DNA from: Ignavibacteriota bacterium
Lineage (GTDB): Bacteria; Bacteroidota; Ignavibacteria; Ignavibacteriales; Melioribacteraceae
Assembly: GCA_002698995.1 (NCBI GenBank)
Contig: PAAX01000014.1
Coordinates: 1 to 64,000 of the forward strand
Length of the DNA stretch: 64,000 nucleotides
Reading direction: 5' to 3'
Part shown: one piece after another, positions 34,987 to 44,549 of the stretch
Layout: each line of letters begins with the position of its first letter
Position numbering within the stretch: position 1 is the first letter of the stretch
Made by a program: the position numbers and the translations under genes
The notes under the pieces: generated by a model
Told to the model about the DNA's origin: nothing
Databases searched by the model: none
Seen by the model: the letters and a program-made list of their open reading frames with translations, nothing else

Positions 34987-36597
34987 ATGCAGAATGAATT
35001 AGAAAATTTTATTCAGAATTATGAAAACAAAGTTGTTAAACTAAGTAAAGAAGCTAATGAAAAATATTTTCAAGCCTCAATAAGTGGTAAGGAAGAAGAT
35101 TATCATACAGCTTCTGAGCTTCAAACAAAGCTGAGTAAAATCTATACAAATAAAGATGATTTCAAGAAATTAAAAGAATTCAAAGAAAATGGAAATATTT
35201 CTGATCCAATTTTGAAGAGAGAACTTGATATTATTTATAATGATTTTGCCGGACATCAATACGATGAAGAGCTTCTTGAAAGAATTATTAAACTCTCAAC
35301 TGAAGTGGAACAAAAATTTGCAACATATAGAGCTGAAGTAAATGGGAAAAAATTATCAGACAACCAAATTGATGATATTCTAAAAGAATCAAAAAACAAT
35401 AATGAACTTGAAGAAGTTTGGAATGCAAGCAAACAGATTGGAAGAATTGTTAGTGAAGATGTAATTCAACTGGTAAAGATGCGGAATGAATCTGCGCAAA
35501 AATTGGGCTTTAAAAATTATCATGAAATGAGTCTTAGTTTAAGTGAACAATCATACGAGCATTTAGATAAGCTGTTTGATGAGTTAAACGAATTAACCAA
35601 AGATGCATTTACTAATCTGAAAAATGAGATTGATGAATATCTATCAAAAAGATACAATGTAAATAAAGATGAACTTAAACCTTGGCATTATCAAGATAAA
35701 TTCTTTCAGCAAGGACCACAGATATATAAAACCGATCTTGATAAATATTTTAAAGAACATGATTTAGTTAAGACCACAAAAGATTATTACAACGGTATTA
35801 ATCTTAATTGTGATGATCTAATTGAAAAAAGTGATTTGTTTGAGAAAGAAGGAAAATATCAACATGCATACTGTATGGATGTTGATAGAAGCGGAGATGT
35901 GAGAGTTATCTGCAATGTTAAATCCAATCACAGATGGATGTCGACAATGCTGCACGAGTATGGACATGCAGTTTATGATAAATATATCTCTCCCAAACTG
36001 CCATGGAGTTTAAGACAACCGGCACACATTTTTGCAACCGAAGCAATTGCAATGTTGTTCGGCAGGTTTGCATCAAATCCAATTTGGCTTAAAGATGTAA
36101 TTGGAATTTCTGAAAAGGAAGCAGAGCAGATTTCTGAAGATTGTTTTAATTCTCTCAAACTAGAACAACTCGTCTTTTCAAGATGGGTTCAGGTTATGTA
36201 TCGGTTTGAAAAAGGAATGTATTCAAATCCTGATCAAGATTTAAATCAGCTTTGGTGGAACTTAGTTGAAGAATATCAGCAAATTAAAAAACCCGAAGGA
36301 AGAAATGAACCGGACTGGGCTTCAAAAATACATGTTGCTCTTTATCCCGCTTATTATCATAATTATATGCTAGGTGAACTTTTAGCTTCACAGCTTTACT
36401 TTTATATCAAGGATAAAGTTATTAAGTCTAATGACTCAGAAGTAAGCTTTAATAATGAACCTCAAGTTGGAGAATACTTAAAACATCTTTACTTCTCATA
36501 CGGTTCTTTATACAGATGGGATGAACTTATTGAAAATGCTACCGGTGAGAATTTGAATCCAAAATATTATGCTCAACAATTTGTTAAAAGGGAATGA
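34987..36597 (+). CDS. M2-type (ACE-like) zinc dipeptidyl carboxypeptidase
   Basis: 536 aa and no signal peptide, so cytosolic. HEYGH at residues 323-327 is the zinc motif, with the third ligand Glu352 in ATEAIAMLFGR. The preceding VKSNHRWMSTML and the later ALYPAYYHNYMLGELLASQLYFY blocks match bacterial M2/peptidyl-dipeptidase A proteins rather than M3. The first 150 residues form a helical lid. Probably releases dipeptides from peptide C-termini. The AAAGGA ribosome site is present. It shares its terminal ATGA with the methyltransferase gene. Confidence 0.88.
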   Translation: MQNELENFIQNYENKVVKLSKEANEKYFQASISGKEEDYHTASELQTKLSKIYTNKDDFKKLKEFKENGNISDPILKRELDIIYNDFAGHQYDEELLERIIKLSTEVEQKFATYRAEVNGKKLSDNQIDDILKESKNNNELEEVWNASKQIGRIVSEDVIQLVKMRNESAQKLGFKNYHEMSLSLSEQSYEHLDKLFDELNELTKDAFTNLKNEIDEYLSKRYNVNKDELKPWHYQDKFFQQGPQIYKTDLDKYFKEHDLVKTTKDYYNGINLNCDDLIEKSDLFEKEGKYQHAYCMDVDRSGDVRVICNVKSNHRWMSTMLHEYGHAVYDKYISPKLPWSLRQPAHIFATEAIAMLFGRFASNPIWLKDVIGISEKEAEQISEDCFNSLKLEQLVFSRWVQVMYRFEKGMYSNPDQDLNQLWWNLVEEYQQIKKPEGRNEPDWASKIHVALYPAYYHNYMLGELLASQLYFYIKDKVIKSNDSEVSFNNEPQVGEYLKHLYFSYGSLYRWDELIENATGENLNPKYYAQQFVKRE

Positions 36598-37385
36598 TGG
36601 TTAAGTGTAAAGTATGCAGTTCAAAATCAAATTATTTTGGAAGTGCATTAGTATTAACAAAATATAAAGTAAAGTATTATCAATGTTCTAATTGCAAATT
36701 TGTTCAAACTGAAGAACCATACTGGCTAGATGAAGCATACAATAGTGCCATATCCGCAGTCGACGTTGGAATAGTTAAACGAAATAGAGAACTAGCAGAA
36801 AGTACACACTCTTTAATTGTTAATTTCTTTAAGAAGACAAAAAGCTTTTTGGATTATGGTGCAGGGTATGGTCTTTTTGTAAGACTTATGCGTGATAAAG
36901 GATTCAATTTTTATTGGTACGATAAATATGCAGAAAACCTTTTCAGCAGAAATTTTAAAGGAGATAAAAATAAAAAGTATGATTTAATTACAGCGTTTGA
37001 GGTGTTTAAACATTTGCCAAATCCCATTGAAGAAGTTGAAGCTATGTTGAAACATGGTAAATCAATTTTCTTCAGTACTTATCTGCTCCCGAAATCAAAT
37101 CCAAAGCCGAACCAATGGTGGTATTATGTAACAATTGCGGGACAGCATGTTTCCATTTACACGCGTAAATCTTTAGAGATTTTAGCAAAAAAACATAAAC
37201 TGAATTTTATAACGGATGGTAAAAATCTGCATTTAATTACTCCTTTAAAAATATCGGAGGCAAAGTTTAGAATTATTGTGAATAAAAAAGTATCCCCAAT
37301 ACTTAACATTTTTAGAAAGAGAAAATCCTTAATTAATAAAGATTTCGAAAGGATTTCTGGAATAATTAAAGAAAAACTGAAATGA
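36594..37385 (+). CDS. Zinc-ribbon SAM-dependent methyltransferase
   Basis: 263 aa, starting MM at the overlap with the M2 gene. The N-terminus has CKVCSSK...YYQCSNCKFVQTE, two CxxC knuckles of a zinc ribbon as in C-methyltransferases of nucleotide sugars. The class I fold shows FLDYGAGYGLFVRLMRDKGFNFYWYDKY (motif I and the acidic strand 2), then YDLITAFEVFKHLPNPIEEVE and FFSTYLLP. Its substrate is unknown; no sugar cluster surrounds it. Ends before a strong hairpin. Confidence 0.88.
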   Translation: MMVKCKVCSSKSNYFGSALVLTKYKVKYYQCSNCKFVQTEEPYWLDEAYNSAISAVDVGIVKRNRELAESTHSLIVNFFKKTKSFLDYGAGYGLFVRLMRDKGFNFYWYDKYAENLFSRNFKGDKNKKYDLITAFEVFKHLPNPIEEVEAMLKHGKSIFFSTYLLPKSNPKPNQWWYYVTIAGQHVSIYTRKSLEILAKKHKLNFITDGKNLHLITPLKISEAKFRIIVNKKVSPILNIFRKRKSLINKDFERISGIIKEKLK

Positions 37386-37392
37386 TATATGG

Positions 37393-37426
37393 AGAGCGAA
37401 TTCAAGACTGATCTTAAATTCGCTCT
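37393..37426. terminator. Bidirectional terminator
   Basis: AGAGCGAATT (37393-37402) and AATTCGCTCT (37417-37426) form a perfect 10-base stem between convergent genes. Confidence 0.7.
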
Positions 37427-37433
37427 GTAAAAT

Positions 37434-39317
37434 TTATTGAATCAAGCTTAGCATTACTTCTATTTCATCAACTATCTTGTGGGTGTTTCCTCTAAAACCT
37501 ACGCTTCTAAATCTGATGTTTCCTTCTTTATCAATAATAAATTTTGTCGGGATTCCGGTTACTTTATATTCACCAACAACATTATTTTCAGTATCCATAA
37601 GTACATGGAACGGATAGTTGTTTTTTGCAATAAAATCTTTTGCATTTTGAAGTTTATCTTCCACTCTTTCCCAAGTATTTACAAAAAGGAATTTTGTACT
37701 TCCGTCAGCTTCAAGTTTTTCTTGAGCCAGTTTCATACCGGGAAATGAATTCAAACAAGGTCCGCACCAAGTCGCCCAAAAATCTACAATAACATTTTTT
37801 CCTTTAAAGTCTGAAAGAGAAACCTCTTTTCCTTCTAAGTCTGTTAAAGTAAAATTAGGTGCAGGTTCATTAATCAATTCTTTCTTCATTTCAGCTACTA
37901 AAAGTTCCTTTGCCATTTCGGAATATTTACTCATATATTCATCAAAACCTTTAACGCCGTTATTCTTTGCAATGTATGCTTCTTTTAATTTTTCTAAGAT
38001 TACCTCAGATGAATTTCCGGTTTTAATAAATTCTTCGGAAGCTGCCATAATTTCATCATGATTTCCAAGTTCACTTAATACAGTAATGTATAAACTATTA
38101 AGTGCTTCTTGCGGATAATAATCCATTGTTAAATCAACTGCTTCTTTTAATTCTTTAGCTGCTTGTTCAAGGTTTCCATTTTTATGAAGAATTCTTCCAT
38201 GAATAAAAAGATTCATTCCGTATTCAAATCCCCTTGAGTCTTTCCATTCTTTATCAGAAGAAGAAACTGGTTTTTCAAGAGTTGGATTTTCATATTCACT
38301 TTTACCAAACTGTAATCCATTCAAAGCAATTTTTTCTGCTAAAGCTAAATCACCATTGGCATCTACAATATTTCTTGCAGCAAAAAATCTGTAATAAGGA
38401 CTAACACTTGTGCCATACTTTTCAAGATATTCCAAAACTTTCTCATGCATTCCTGCTCTTGATAACTGAACTAAAAGATTATCATACATCGATTTTACTA
38501 GATCTTCTTCCGGAAATGATTTAATCATTTCATCAAATAGAATTAGTTTTTTATCAAAATCTGCTTCGTTCCTTAACTGATTTGATAATTCCAGCAATTT
38601 AAATTTTCCGTTTGGATTTTTCTCTAATGCTGAAGTTTTAAGTTGTTCGGCTTTTTCGGCATTCCCTAAAATATTTTGATAAACATTATAAAGATTATAA
38701 TATTCTTCATCTGTTAAGTCGGAGTTATTAGATGTGAATGCGTCTGCCTCAGTCTGTAATGCTTGAATATCATCTGCACCTTGCAGACTTCTTAAATAAC
38801 TATAAAAGTATTTTCTTTTAAGATTTTCTGACTGAGAAAAAAGAGTTTCAAATTCAGACTTAGCATTTTCAAAATCTCTTTCTAATCCGGCTGCTCTTCC
38901 TTCTCCTATTAATGCCGCTGCATAATTAGCTTTTGATTCAGCATAAAGTTCCGGATTACTTTTATTTAAATAAATTACAAATCCTTTTCCGTCATTAGTT
39001 TCTTCTGTTTCACCGCTCAAAAACTTTACAATTACTAACTTAGATTCGGGATTAGTTTTGAAGGTCGCTTTCCAGTAGTTTCCTTCATTATTCATTTCAG
39101 TTCCTATTGTTTCGGTAATTTCTTCATCAAACAAATAGGCATTCATTGTAACTTCTTCGGATAAATTCAAAGCAGATGAATCTGCTTTAAAGTAAACAGT
39201 AATTTCCTCACCACTATTCGGATTTTCCGGTTCAATAGTAAATTCATTCTTAATTTCTTTTTGTGAACAAGCAGCAGCAAATAAAATCATCAAAATGAAT
39301 AAAATTGTTTTACGCAT
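37434..39317 (-). CDS. Lipoprotein with TPR-like helices and a TlpA/ResA thioredoxin domain
   Basis: 627 aa. Lipobox AAAC (Cys17). An N-terminal Ig-like region (EFTIEPENPNSGEEITVYF...) leads to a helical TPR-like middle (about 130-460), and residues about 480-627 are a thioredoxin domain with FWATWCGPCLNSFPGM (CxxC) and the cis-Pro GIPTKFIIDKEGNIRF. The redox partner is likely a periplasmic thiol in cytochrome or envelope protein maturation. Fusion with TPRs is common in this lineage. AAGGAG precedes the ATG. Confidence 0.85.
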   Translation of the reverse strand: MRKTILFILMILFAAACSQKEIKNEFTIEPENPNSGEEITVYFKADSSALNLSEEVTMNAYLFDEEITETIGTEMNNEGNYWKATFKTNPESKLVIVKFLSGETEETNDGKGFVIYLNKSNPELYAESKANYAAALIGEGRAAGLERDFENAKSEFETLFSQSENLKRKYFYSYLRSLQGADDIQALQTEADAFTSNNSDLTDEEYYNLYNVYQNILGNAEKAEQLKTSALEKNPNGKFKLLELSNQLRNEADFDKKLILFDEMIKSFPEEDLVKSMYDNLLVQLSRAGMHEKVLEYLEKYGTSVSPYYRFFAARNIVDANGDLALAEKIALNGLQFGKSEYENPTLEKPVSSSDKEWKDSRGFEYGMNLFIHGRILHKNGNLEQAAKELKEAVDLTMDYYPQEALNSLYITVLSELGNHDEIMAASEEFIKTGNSSEVILEKLKEAYIAKNNGVKGFDEYMSKYSEMAKELLVAEMKKELINEPAPNFTLTDLEGKEVSLSDFKGKNVIVDFWATWCGPCLNSFPGMKLAQEKLEADGSTKFLFVNTWERVEDKLQNAKDFIAKNNYPFHVLMDTENNVVGEYKVTGIPTKFIIDKEGNIRFRSVGFRGNTHKIVDEIEVMLSLIQ

Positions 39318-39424
39318 TATTTCTCCTTAATGTTTTTCTCTAAAATAAAGACAATAAAATAATTATCATAAAAATTGTGGAACTATTATCGGTTTTTTAC
39401 ACTTTAAAATATTTTATTTAATCT

Positions 39425-39432
39425 TATTTTTG
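39425..39432 (+). promoter_or_regulatory. -7 promoter box for the DUF2203 gene
   Basis: TATTTTTG matches TAnnTTTG. It overlaps an in-frame TTG at 39430, which therefore cannot sit on the message and is excluded as a start. Confidence 0.45.
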
Positions 39433-39453
39433 CTAAGGAACTATAATATTGAT

Positions 39454-39834
39454 ATGAGCACAACAGAAACAAAATATTTTACACCGCTTGAAGCCAGAAG
39501 AACTCTTCCTCTAGTAAAACAAATTGTAAAAGATATTCTCAACTGCGGATATCAGATTCATACAATTGCCGAATCATTAGGAGGAAACATTGAGGGAAAT
39601 TCTGAAATTAAATCTCTTGTTAAACAGATGAACTATTACATCAATGAACTTGAAGAAATAGGATGTTATTATAAAGACTGGGATTTTAGAATTGGATTAA
39701 TCGATTTTCCGTCGATTATAGATGGTGAAGAAGTATATTTATGCTGGCGCAGCGACGAAGACGAAATCTTATATTATCACCGTATTAATGAAGGTTATGC
39801 CGGAAGAAAGGAAATTCCGCAGGAATACCTCTAA
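39454..39834 (+). CDS. DUF2203-family protein
   Basis: 126 aa from the ATG at 39454; the in-frame TTG at 39430 lies inside the promoter box. YFTPLEARRTLPLVKQIVKDIL, NYYINELEEIGCYYKDWDFRIGLIDFPS and GEEVYLCWRSDEDEILYYHRINEGYAGRKEIP are the conserved blocks of DUF2203. The family is cytosolic, of unknown function, with conserved charged and aromatic residues in the C-terminal half suggesting a binding site. Stands alone before the isoaspartyl peptidase. Confidence 0.9.
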   Translation: MSTTETKYFTPLEARRTLPLVKQIVKDILNCGYQIHTIAESLGGNIEGNSEIKSLVKQMNYYINELEEIGCYYKDWDFRIGLIDFPSIIDGEEVYLCWRSDEDEILYYHRINEGYAGRKEIPQEYL

Positions 39835-39914
39835 GTGTTTCCCTAATTATATCTCTTTACTTGTTATACTTATTTTTTTTATACATCTTTTGAAGTTCAC
39901 TTTAAGAGGCTTTT

Positions 39915-40934
39915 ATGAAAGATGTAATAAGATCACTTTTCATTTTAACCATTCTTCTATTTTTAATTTCATGCACAGAATCAGATCAGCAAAAAACCGA
40001 ATTCGGTTTAGTTCTGCATGGCGGAGCAGGTTCTATTTATAAAGGACGATTTACTGCCGAGGAAGAAAAAATTTATGAAGATAAAATCAAAGAAGCCTTA
40101 AATGCAGGTTATGAAATTCTTAAAAATAACGGAACAAGCATAGAAGCCGTTACAAAAGTAATAACAATTTTAGAAGATTCTCCTCTATTTAATGCTGGTA
40201 AAGGGGCTGTGCTAAACTCAGAAGGAAAAGTTGAACTAGATGCATCAATAATGAGCGGTAAGGACTTAACAGTTGGTGCAGTTGCGAGATTATCAAAAAT
40301 CAAGAATCCTATCTTACTTGCAAATGCTGTTAAAGATAAATCCAAACATGTTTTTCTAATCGGAGATGGAGCCGAAATTTTTGCAGTAGAGCAAGGTTTT
40401 GAATTTGTAGAAAACGAATATTTTTTAACTCCCGAAAAATTGGAATCCTTTAACAAAATAAAAGCAGAAGAAAAAGCAAAAGTGCAGTCATCTATACAGA
40501 AAAACGAAGAGTTTAAATACGGAACTGTAGGTTGTGCCGCACTTGATAAAGAAGGAAATCTAGCTGCCGGAACATCTACCGGCGGAATAATGAACAAACG
40601 ATACGGCAGAGTTGGTGATTCTCCAATTATTGGTGCCGGAACTTATGCCAATAATACTACCTGCGCAATTTCTGCAACTGGACAAGGAGAATATTTTATT
40701 CGTGGAGTTGTAGCTCATGATATTTCATCCTTAATGGAATATAAAGGAATGAATTTGAAAGAAGCTTCGAAGAAAGTTATTAATGAAAAATTAAAAACTC
40801 TCGGCGGTAAAGGGGGAATTATTGCAATTGATAGATACGGCAATATCGCAGATCCATTCAATACAGAAGGAATGTTTAGAGGTTACATTCTTGATGACGG
40901 AACCCCGGTTGTTAAATTTTATAAAGAGGATTAA
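39915..40934 (+). CDS. Isoaspartyl peptidase / plant-type L-asparaginase lipoprotein
   Basis: 339 aa. Lipobox ISC (Cys20). N-terminal nucleophile hydrolase: FGLVLHGGAGSI opens it, LFNAGKGAVLNSEGKVELDASIM is conserved, and autocleavage should occur before Thr204 in KYGTVGCAALDKEGNLAAGTSTGG. The small subunit continues GDSPIIGAGTYANN and TGQGEYFIRG. Removes isoaspartyl or asparaginyl residues from peptides. Lipidation is unusual among characterised members, but exported forms are common in this group. Followed within three bases by the methyltransferase-like gene. Confidence 0.92.
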   Translation: MKDVIRSLFILTILLFLISCTESDQQKTEFGLVLHGGAGSIYKGRFTAEEEKIYEDKIKEALNAGYEILKNNGTSIEAVTKVITILEDSPLFNAGKGAVLNSEGKVELDASIMSGKDLTVGAVARLSKIKNPILLANAVKDKSKHVFLIGDGAEIFAVEQGFEFVENEYFLTPEKLESFNKIKAEEKAKVQSSIQKNEEFKYGTVGCAALDKEGNLAAGTSTGGIMNKRYGRVGDSPIIGAGTYANNTTCAISATGQGEYFIRGVVAHDISSLMEYKGMNLKEASKKVINEKLKTLGGKGGIIAIDRYGNIADPFNTEGMFRGYILDDGTPVVKFYKED

Positions 40935-40936
40935 TA

Positions 40937-41524
40937 ATGGATCCGATTAATTTACTAGCTGCAATTAATCTTTTTGTAAATATGTCGGCTAATTATTCCG
41001 CTGCAAAAACGGGAATTAAAGTTTCTTTAACTAAAGCAGTTGAGAAACCCAAGACTTATCTTCAAAAACTTCCTCCAAATGTTTCTGCTTTTGTTCTAAT
41101 ATTAGTAATCGCAGGAATTTTTAACGTCGGTACTTTAAGTGAGGAAATAAAATCCGAATACTTTTATATAAGAATAATCGGACTTCTATTATTTATTGTT
41201 TTTTCATGGATTCAGGTTTTTTCGTTTAAATCATTAAAAGAAAATTATGCGCAGGAAATTGTAATTCTTAAGAAGCACAATTTAGTAACAACCGGAATTT
41301 ATAAGTTTATTAGACATCCGCAATATTTATCACAGATTCTTAGTGATTTGGGAGCAGCTGTTGCTGTTATGAGTTTTATTGCCGTTCCGATTGTATTGAT
41401 TTTAGAACTTCCTTTGTTTATTCTTAGAGCTAAAATTGAAGAAAAATTATTAGAAAAACATTTTAAGAATGAATACAGTACTTACAAGAAAAGGAGTGGA
41501 TTTTTTATTCCATTTATTGGTTGA
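40937..41524 (+). CDS. Membrane isoprenylcysteine-methyltransferase-like (ICMT/PEMT) protein
   Basis: 195 aa with four or five membrane helices. The signature HNLVTTGIYKFIRHPQYLSQIL is the SAM-binding (RHPxY) motif of isoprenylcysteine and phospholipid N-methyltransferases, followed by KIEEKLLEKHFKNEYSTYKKRSG, the conserved E/Y tail. Substrate cannot be inferred; bacteria lack prenylated CaaX proteins, so a lipid or small thiol is likely. Part of a compact unit with the isoaspartyl peptidase before it and the amidase after it (six-base gap). Confidence 0.88.
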   Translation: MDPINLLAAINLFVNMSANYSAAKTGIKVSLTKAVEKPKTYLQKLPPNVSAFVLILVIAGIFNVGTLSEEIKSEYFYIRIIGLLLFIVFSWIQVFSFKSLKENYAQEIVILKKHNLVTTGIYKFIRHPQYLSQILSDLGAAVAVMSFIAVPIVLILELPLFILRAKIEEKLLEKHFKNEYSTYKKRSGFFIPFIG

Positions 41525-41530
41525 TTATTT

Positions 41531-43129
41531 ATGAAATTAAAATTGATTTTTTTTCTTCTAATATTTGTCTCTGTAATCTTCCCCCAAAGATTACTTAAAC
41601 TAGATGCAGCAATTGATGGAAAATCTGCAAAGATTTCTTTTCTTCCCCGCAAAGGTTTGAATTATGTTTCATCAAAAGAATTGGCTTCTGTTGTTTCCGG
41701 AAATTACTTTTATAATGATAATGCAGACAAGATTGAAATAAAGTTCGAAAAGAAGAGCATTATTTTTACTGCAAGAAATCAATTTGTAATTATAAAGGAT
41801 AGAACTAATAATGAAAATGAAGTATTTCAAATTCCGGTTTCAACTCTGCTCATAAACAAAGATGTATTCATTCCTTTAGAATATTCAACTTCGTTTTTGG
41901 AAAAAGCTGCACAACAGAAATTAATTTTTGATCCGAAGAATAAAATTTTGTCTATAAGTAGTTCATCACCGTCAGCTGTAAAGGGAATTAACTCTAATGC
42001 CTCTGGGGAAATTGTTGAAATAAAAGTTCCTCAGAAAGAAGCAGCTACTAATTCAAAGTTTGATGTTTACGGAGTTACAGTAGATGAAAAAACAAACGGA
42101 ACACTTGTAATTCTGCATTCTCAAAAAAAGATTAAAAAATATTCAACATCTTTGATGGATAATAAACTGATTGTATTTTTAACCGGTATAAGTGTTGATC
42201 CTTCAGCTTTATCAAAAATAAAATCTGCCGGCTTAATAAAAAGTGCAAGATCAAAATATGTATCCGGTAATATTCAGCTCGAGTTTACATTGAAGCCCGG
42301 CTTTTCAACTTATGATGCTTCTGAAGATATTGCAAGCAACGACCTTTTTATTTCGATTCATAATGATGTATTAAATCCACCGGTTAAAGATTTTAGTGAA
42401 GAAAAAGATAAATGGAAGTTTGATGTTGTAGTTATTGATGCTGGACATGGAGGCAAAGATCCCGGAGCAATTGGTGTAACCGGAGTAAAAGAAAAAGATG
42501 TAAATCTTGCTATTGCATTAAAGCTGGGTAAATTAATTAAAGAGAAAATGCCCGATGTAAATGTTGTTTACACAAGAGAGGATGATAGATTTATTGAGCT
42601 TTACAAACGGGGTAAAATTGCAAATGAAGCCGGAGGAAAGTTATTCATTTCAATTCACTGCAATTCGCTTGGGAACAAAAACCGCTCTACAAGAGGATTT
42701 GAAGTATATCTTTTAAGACCCGGAAGAACAAAGGAAGCTATAGAAATAGCAGAATTTGAAAATAGTGTAATTAAACTTGAAGATAATCCCGAAAAATATA
42801 AACAGCTTACCGATGAAAATTTTATTCTAGTTAGTATGGCACATTCATCATATATGAGATACTCTGAAAAATTCAGCGATGTTCTTAATTCAAATTGGGG
42901 AAAGTATGTTAATATTCCTTCAAGAGGAATAAAGCAGGCAGGTTTTTATGTTTTAGTTGGTGCTTCAATGCCCGGCGTTTTAGTTGAAAGCGGATTCCTT
43001 TCAAACAAGGAGGATGAAGCAATTCTTAAATCAAGTAAAGGTCAATCTGATATTGCAAATGCTATTTTCAATTCAATAAAATCATACAGAATTCATTATG
43101 AAAAAGAGTTAGAAGCAGAAGTAAATTAG
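41531..43129 (+). CDS. N-acetylmuramoyl-L-alanine amidase with AMIN domain
   Basis: 532 aa. Signal peptide ends FPQ. Residues about 20-150 resemble a copper-amine-oxidase-like N-terminal fold, about 165-285 an AMIN domain for peptidoglycan targeting, and about 300-525 an Amidase_3 catalytic domain: VVIDAGHGGKDPGAIG (His zinc ligand), ISIHCNSLG (second His) and GVLVESGFLSNKEDE (catalytic Glu). It cleaves the stem peptide from glycan during cell separation. Length exceeds AmiC (417 aa) because of the extra N-terminal domain. Confidence 0.92.
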   Translation: MKLKLIFFLLIFVSVIFPQRLLKLDAAIDGKSAKISFLPRKGLNYVSSKELASVVSGNYFYNDNADKIEIKFEKKSIIFTARNQFVIIKDRTNNENEVFQIPVSTLLINKDVFIPLEYSTSFLEKAAQQKLIFDPKNKILSISSSSPSAVKGINSNASGEIVEIKVPQKEAATNSKFDVYGVTVDEKTNGTLVILHSQKKIKKYSTSLMDNKLIVFLTGISVDPSALSKIKSAGLIKSARSKYVSGNIQLEFTLKPGFSTYDASEDIASNDLFISIHNDVLNPPVKDFSEEKDKWKFDVVVIDAGHGGKDPGAIGVTGVKEKDVNLAIALKLGKLIKEKMPDVNVVYTREDDRFIELYKRGKIANEAGGKLFISIHCNSLGNKNRSTRGFEVYLLRPGRTKEAIEIAEFENSVIKLEDNPEKYKQLTDENFILVSMAHSSYMRYSEKFSDVLNSNWGKYVNIPSRGIKQAGFYVLVGASMPGVLVESGFLSNKEDEAILKSSKGQSDIANAIFNSIKSYRIHYEKELEAEVN

Positions 43130-43215
43130 AAAGGTCATTTCGATTATACTTTGAAATTGTATTCGCACATCTTAAATTTAATTTTATATTTTTTTGAAAA
43201 TCTTAGGGAAGTAAT

Positions 43216-43650
43216 ATGACTAACGCACAAAAATGGGTAGCAGCTTTTTTAGTTCTTTTTATTGTATTATTTATTTTATCAAGAAATGCACTTAAAGAAG
43301 AAATAAACGTAAACGATATAGAATTTTATGAGCCTGAAACTCAAAACCCAACTACAGCAAATACCAGTGAAATGGATGGATTAGCTTTATTGGAAAATAT
43401 TGGTTGTACTTCTTGTCACGGCGGTGACCTAAAAGGAACAAGAATGGCTCCAAGTTTATATATTGCAAAAGAACACTTTGATAGAAGTGAATTGATTAAT
43501 TATTTAAGAAATCCGGCAGATTACAGTAATGATCCTCGTTTTGATATGTATCAAGACAAATACAAAGGAATTGTAATGCCTTCTTATTCAAATATTGATG
43601 TAAAGAAACTTGGGAAAATTGCAGATTATTTATTGATGTTACAAGAATAA
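43216..43650 (+). CDS. Membrane-anchored monoheme cytochrome c
   Basis: 144 aa. A single N-terminal helix (WVAAFLVLFIVLFILS) is not followed by a cleavage site and should anchor the protein. The heme motif CTSCH lies at 64-68; Met in GIVMPSYSN is the likely sixth ligand; DIKKLGKIADYLLML is the C-terminal helix. Class I cytochrome c. A possible carrier between a quinol oxidase chain and the multiheme fusion at 365-2767, but that is inference. GGGAAG ribosome site; strong terminator after the stop. Confidence 0.88.
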   Translation: MTNAQKWVAAFLVLFIVLFILSRNALKEEINVNDIEFYEPETQNPTTANTSEMDGLALLENIGCTSCHGGDLKGTRMAPSLYIAKEHFDRSELINYLRNPADYSNDPRFDMYQDKYKGIVMPSYSNIDVKKLGKIADYLLMLQE

Positions 43651-43667
43651 CTTTGAACTTTTTATAA

Positions 43668-43701
43668 ACAAAAATGCCGGATACATTTCCGGCATTTTTG
43701 T
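43668..43701. terminator. Bidirectional intrinsic terminator
   Basis: ACAAAAATGCCGG (43668-43680) and CCGGCATTTTTGT (43689-43701): a perfect 13-base stem with U-runs on both sides, between the cytochrome and sufE. Confidence 0.92.
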
Positions 43702-43721
43702 TTTAAAGAACTTGCAGTTTT

Positions 43722-44144
43722 TTACTTTAATATTGTACTGAAAGCCAACGCATACATTTGAATCTGCTTTAACATTGCGCCCAATCCATTTTTTCTAGTT
43801 GGCGAAAGATGCGAATCGATTCCAATTTGTTTTACAAAATCGGGTGGATTATTTAATATCTCTTTGGGAGATTGATTTGAATAAACTTTTATCAGCATAG
43901 CAATTAACCCTTTTACAATCATCGCATCGCTTTCTGCTTCAATAATTACTTTATCTCCATCTAATCTTGCGTTCATCCATACTTGAGATTGACAGCCGTG
44001 AATTTTATTTTTTTCAATTCTATACTCTTCCGGAAATGGAGGCATTTCTTTTCCCATTTTTATAATGGCTGCATATTTATCTTCCCAATCCATATATTCG
44101 TTAAATTCTTTAATAAGTTTTTCTTGTGCTTCTTTAATGGTCAT
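43722..44144 (-). CDS. sufE: SufE sulfur acceptor
   Basis: 140 aa. MGKEMPPFPEEYRIEKNKIHGCQSQVWMNARL contains the persulfide Cys51 in HGCQSQVW; the later KVIIEAESDAMIVKGLIAMLIKVYS and DSHLSPTRKNGLGAML blocks are typical. It receives sulfur from SufS for Fe-S cluster assembly. The sufBCDS genes are not in this window, so sufE is detached. Length is normal. Confidence 0.94.
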   Translation of the reverse strand: MTIKEAQEKLIKEFNEYMDWEDKYAAIIKMGKEMPPFPEEYRIEKNKIHGCQSQVWMNARLDGDKVIIEAESDAMIVKGLIAMLIKVYSNQSPKEILNNPPDFVKQIGIDSHLSPTRKNGLGAMLKQIQMYALAFSTILK

Positions 44145-44267
44145 TATAAATCCCGTTTTTATTATACAATTTAATAAAAGGGAATATTTTTATTTGAATA
44201 AACGGTAGAATTTTAAGGAGAATTGATATTCAACTTCTTTAGTTTTTTACAGCTAAGAGGAAATTAA

Positions 44268-44489
44268 TTATTTAAATATTTTTTTTATTGCAGATAATGA
44301 TTTTTCACTGATTTTTGATCTGTCAATATTATGTTTTCTTAGAATTTCATCCGTAGTTACTTCTGTTAAATCAAACCAATCAGTTGGATTTCCAAACTCA
44401 TCAAATTTTGAGATTGAATTGGTTTTGGATTCAATTTCATATAAAGAGATTGTTTTCATCAGATTAATTTCGTTAACTGTAATTTCCAT
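44268..44489 (-). CDS. Small protein of unknown function
   Basis: 73 aa, acidic/basic mixed, no signal peptide or membrane helix. It contains FDEFGNPTDWFDLTEVTTDEILRKH and ends AIKKIFK. No family recognised. Codon use looks coding (few rare runs, an ATG with GGGAAA upstream on the minus strand), but the size leaves doubt. It is isolated between sufE and glutaminase. Confidence 0.45.
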   Translation of the reverse strand: MEITVNEINLMKTISLYEIESKTNSISKFDEFGNPTDWFDLTEVTTDEILRKHNIDRSKISEKSLSAIKKIFK

Positions 44490-44549
44490 TTCCCACTTTC
44501 ATTTATGTCTATTTTTTAACCAATAATCTAATAACATGGTTCCATCTTT

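Noticed and set aside
40109-40597. 162-aa minus-strand ORF opposite the isoaspartyl peptidase
   Set aside because: Antisense to the Ntn-hydrolase core including the catalytic Thr; no ribosome site, and repeated Ser/Ala/Phe typical of a shadow.
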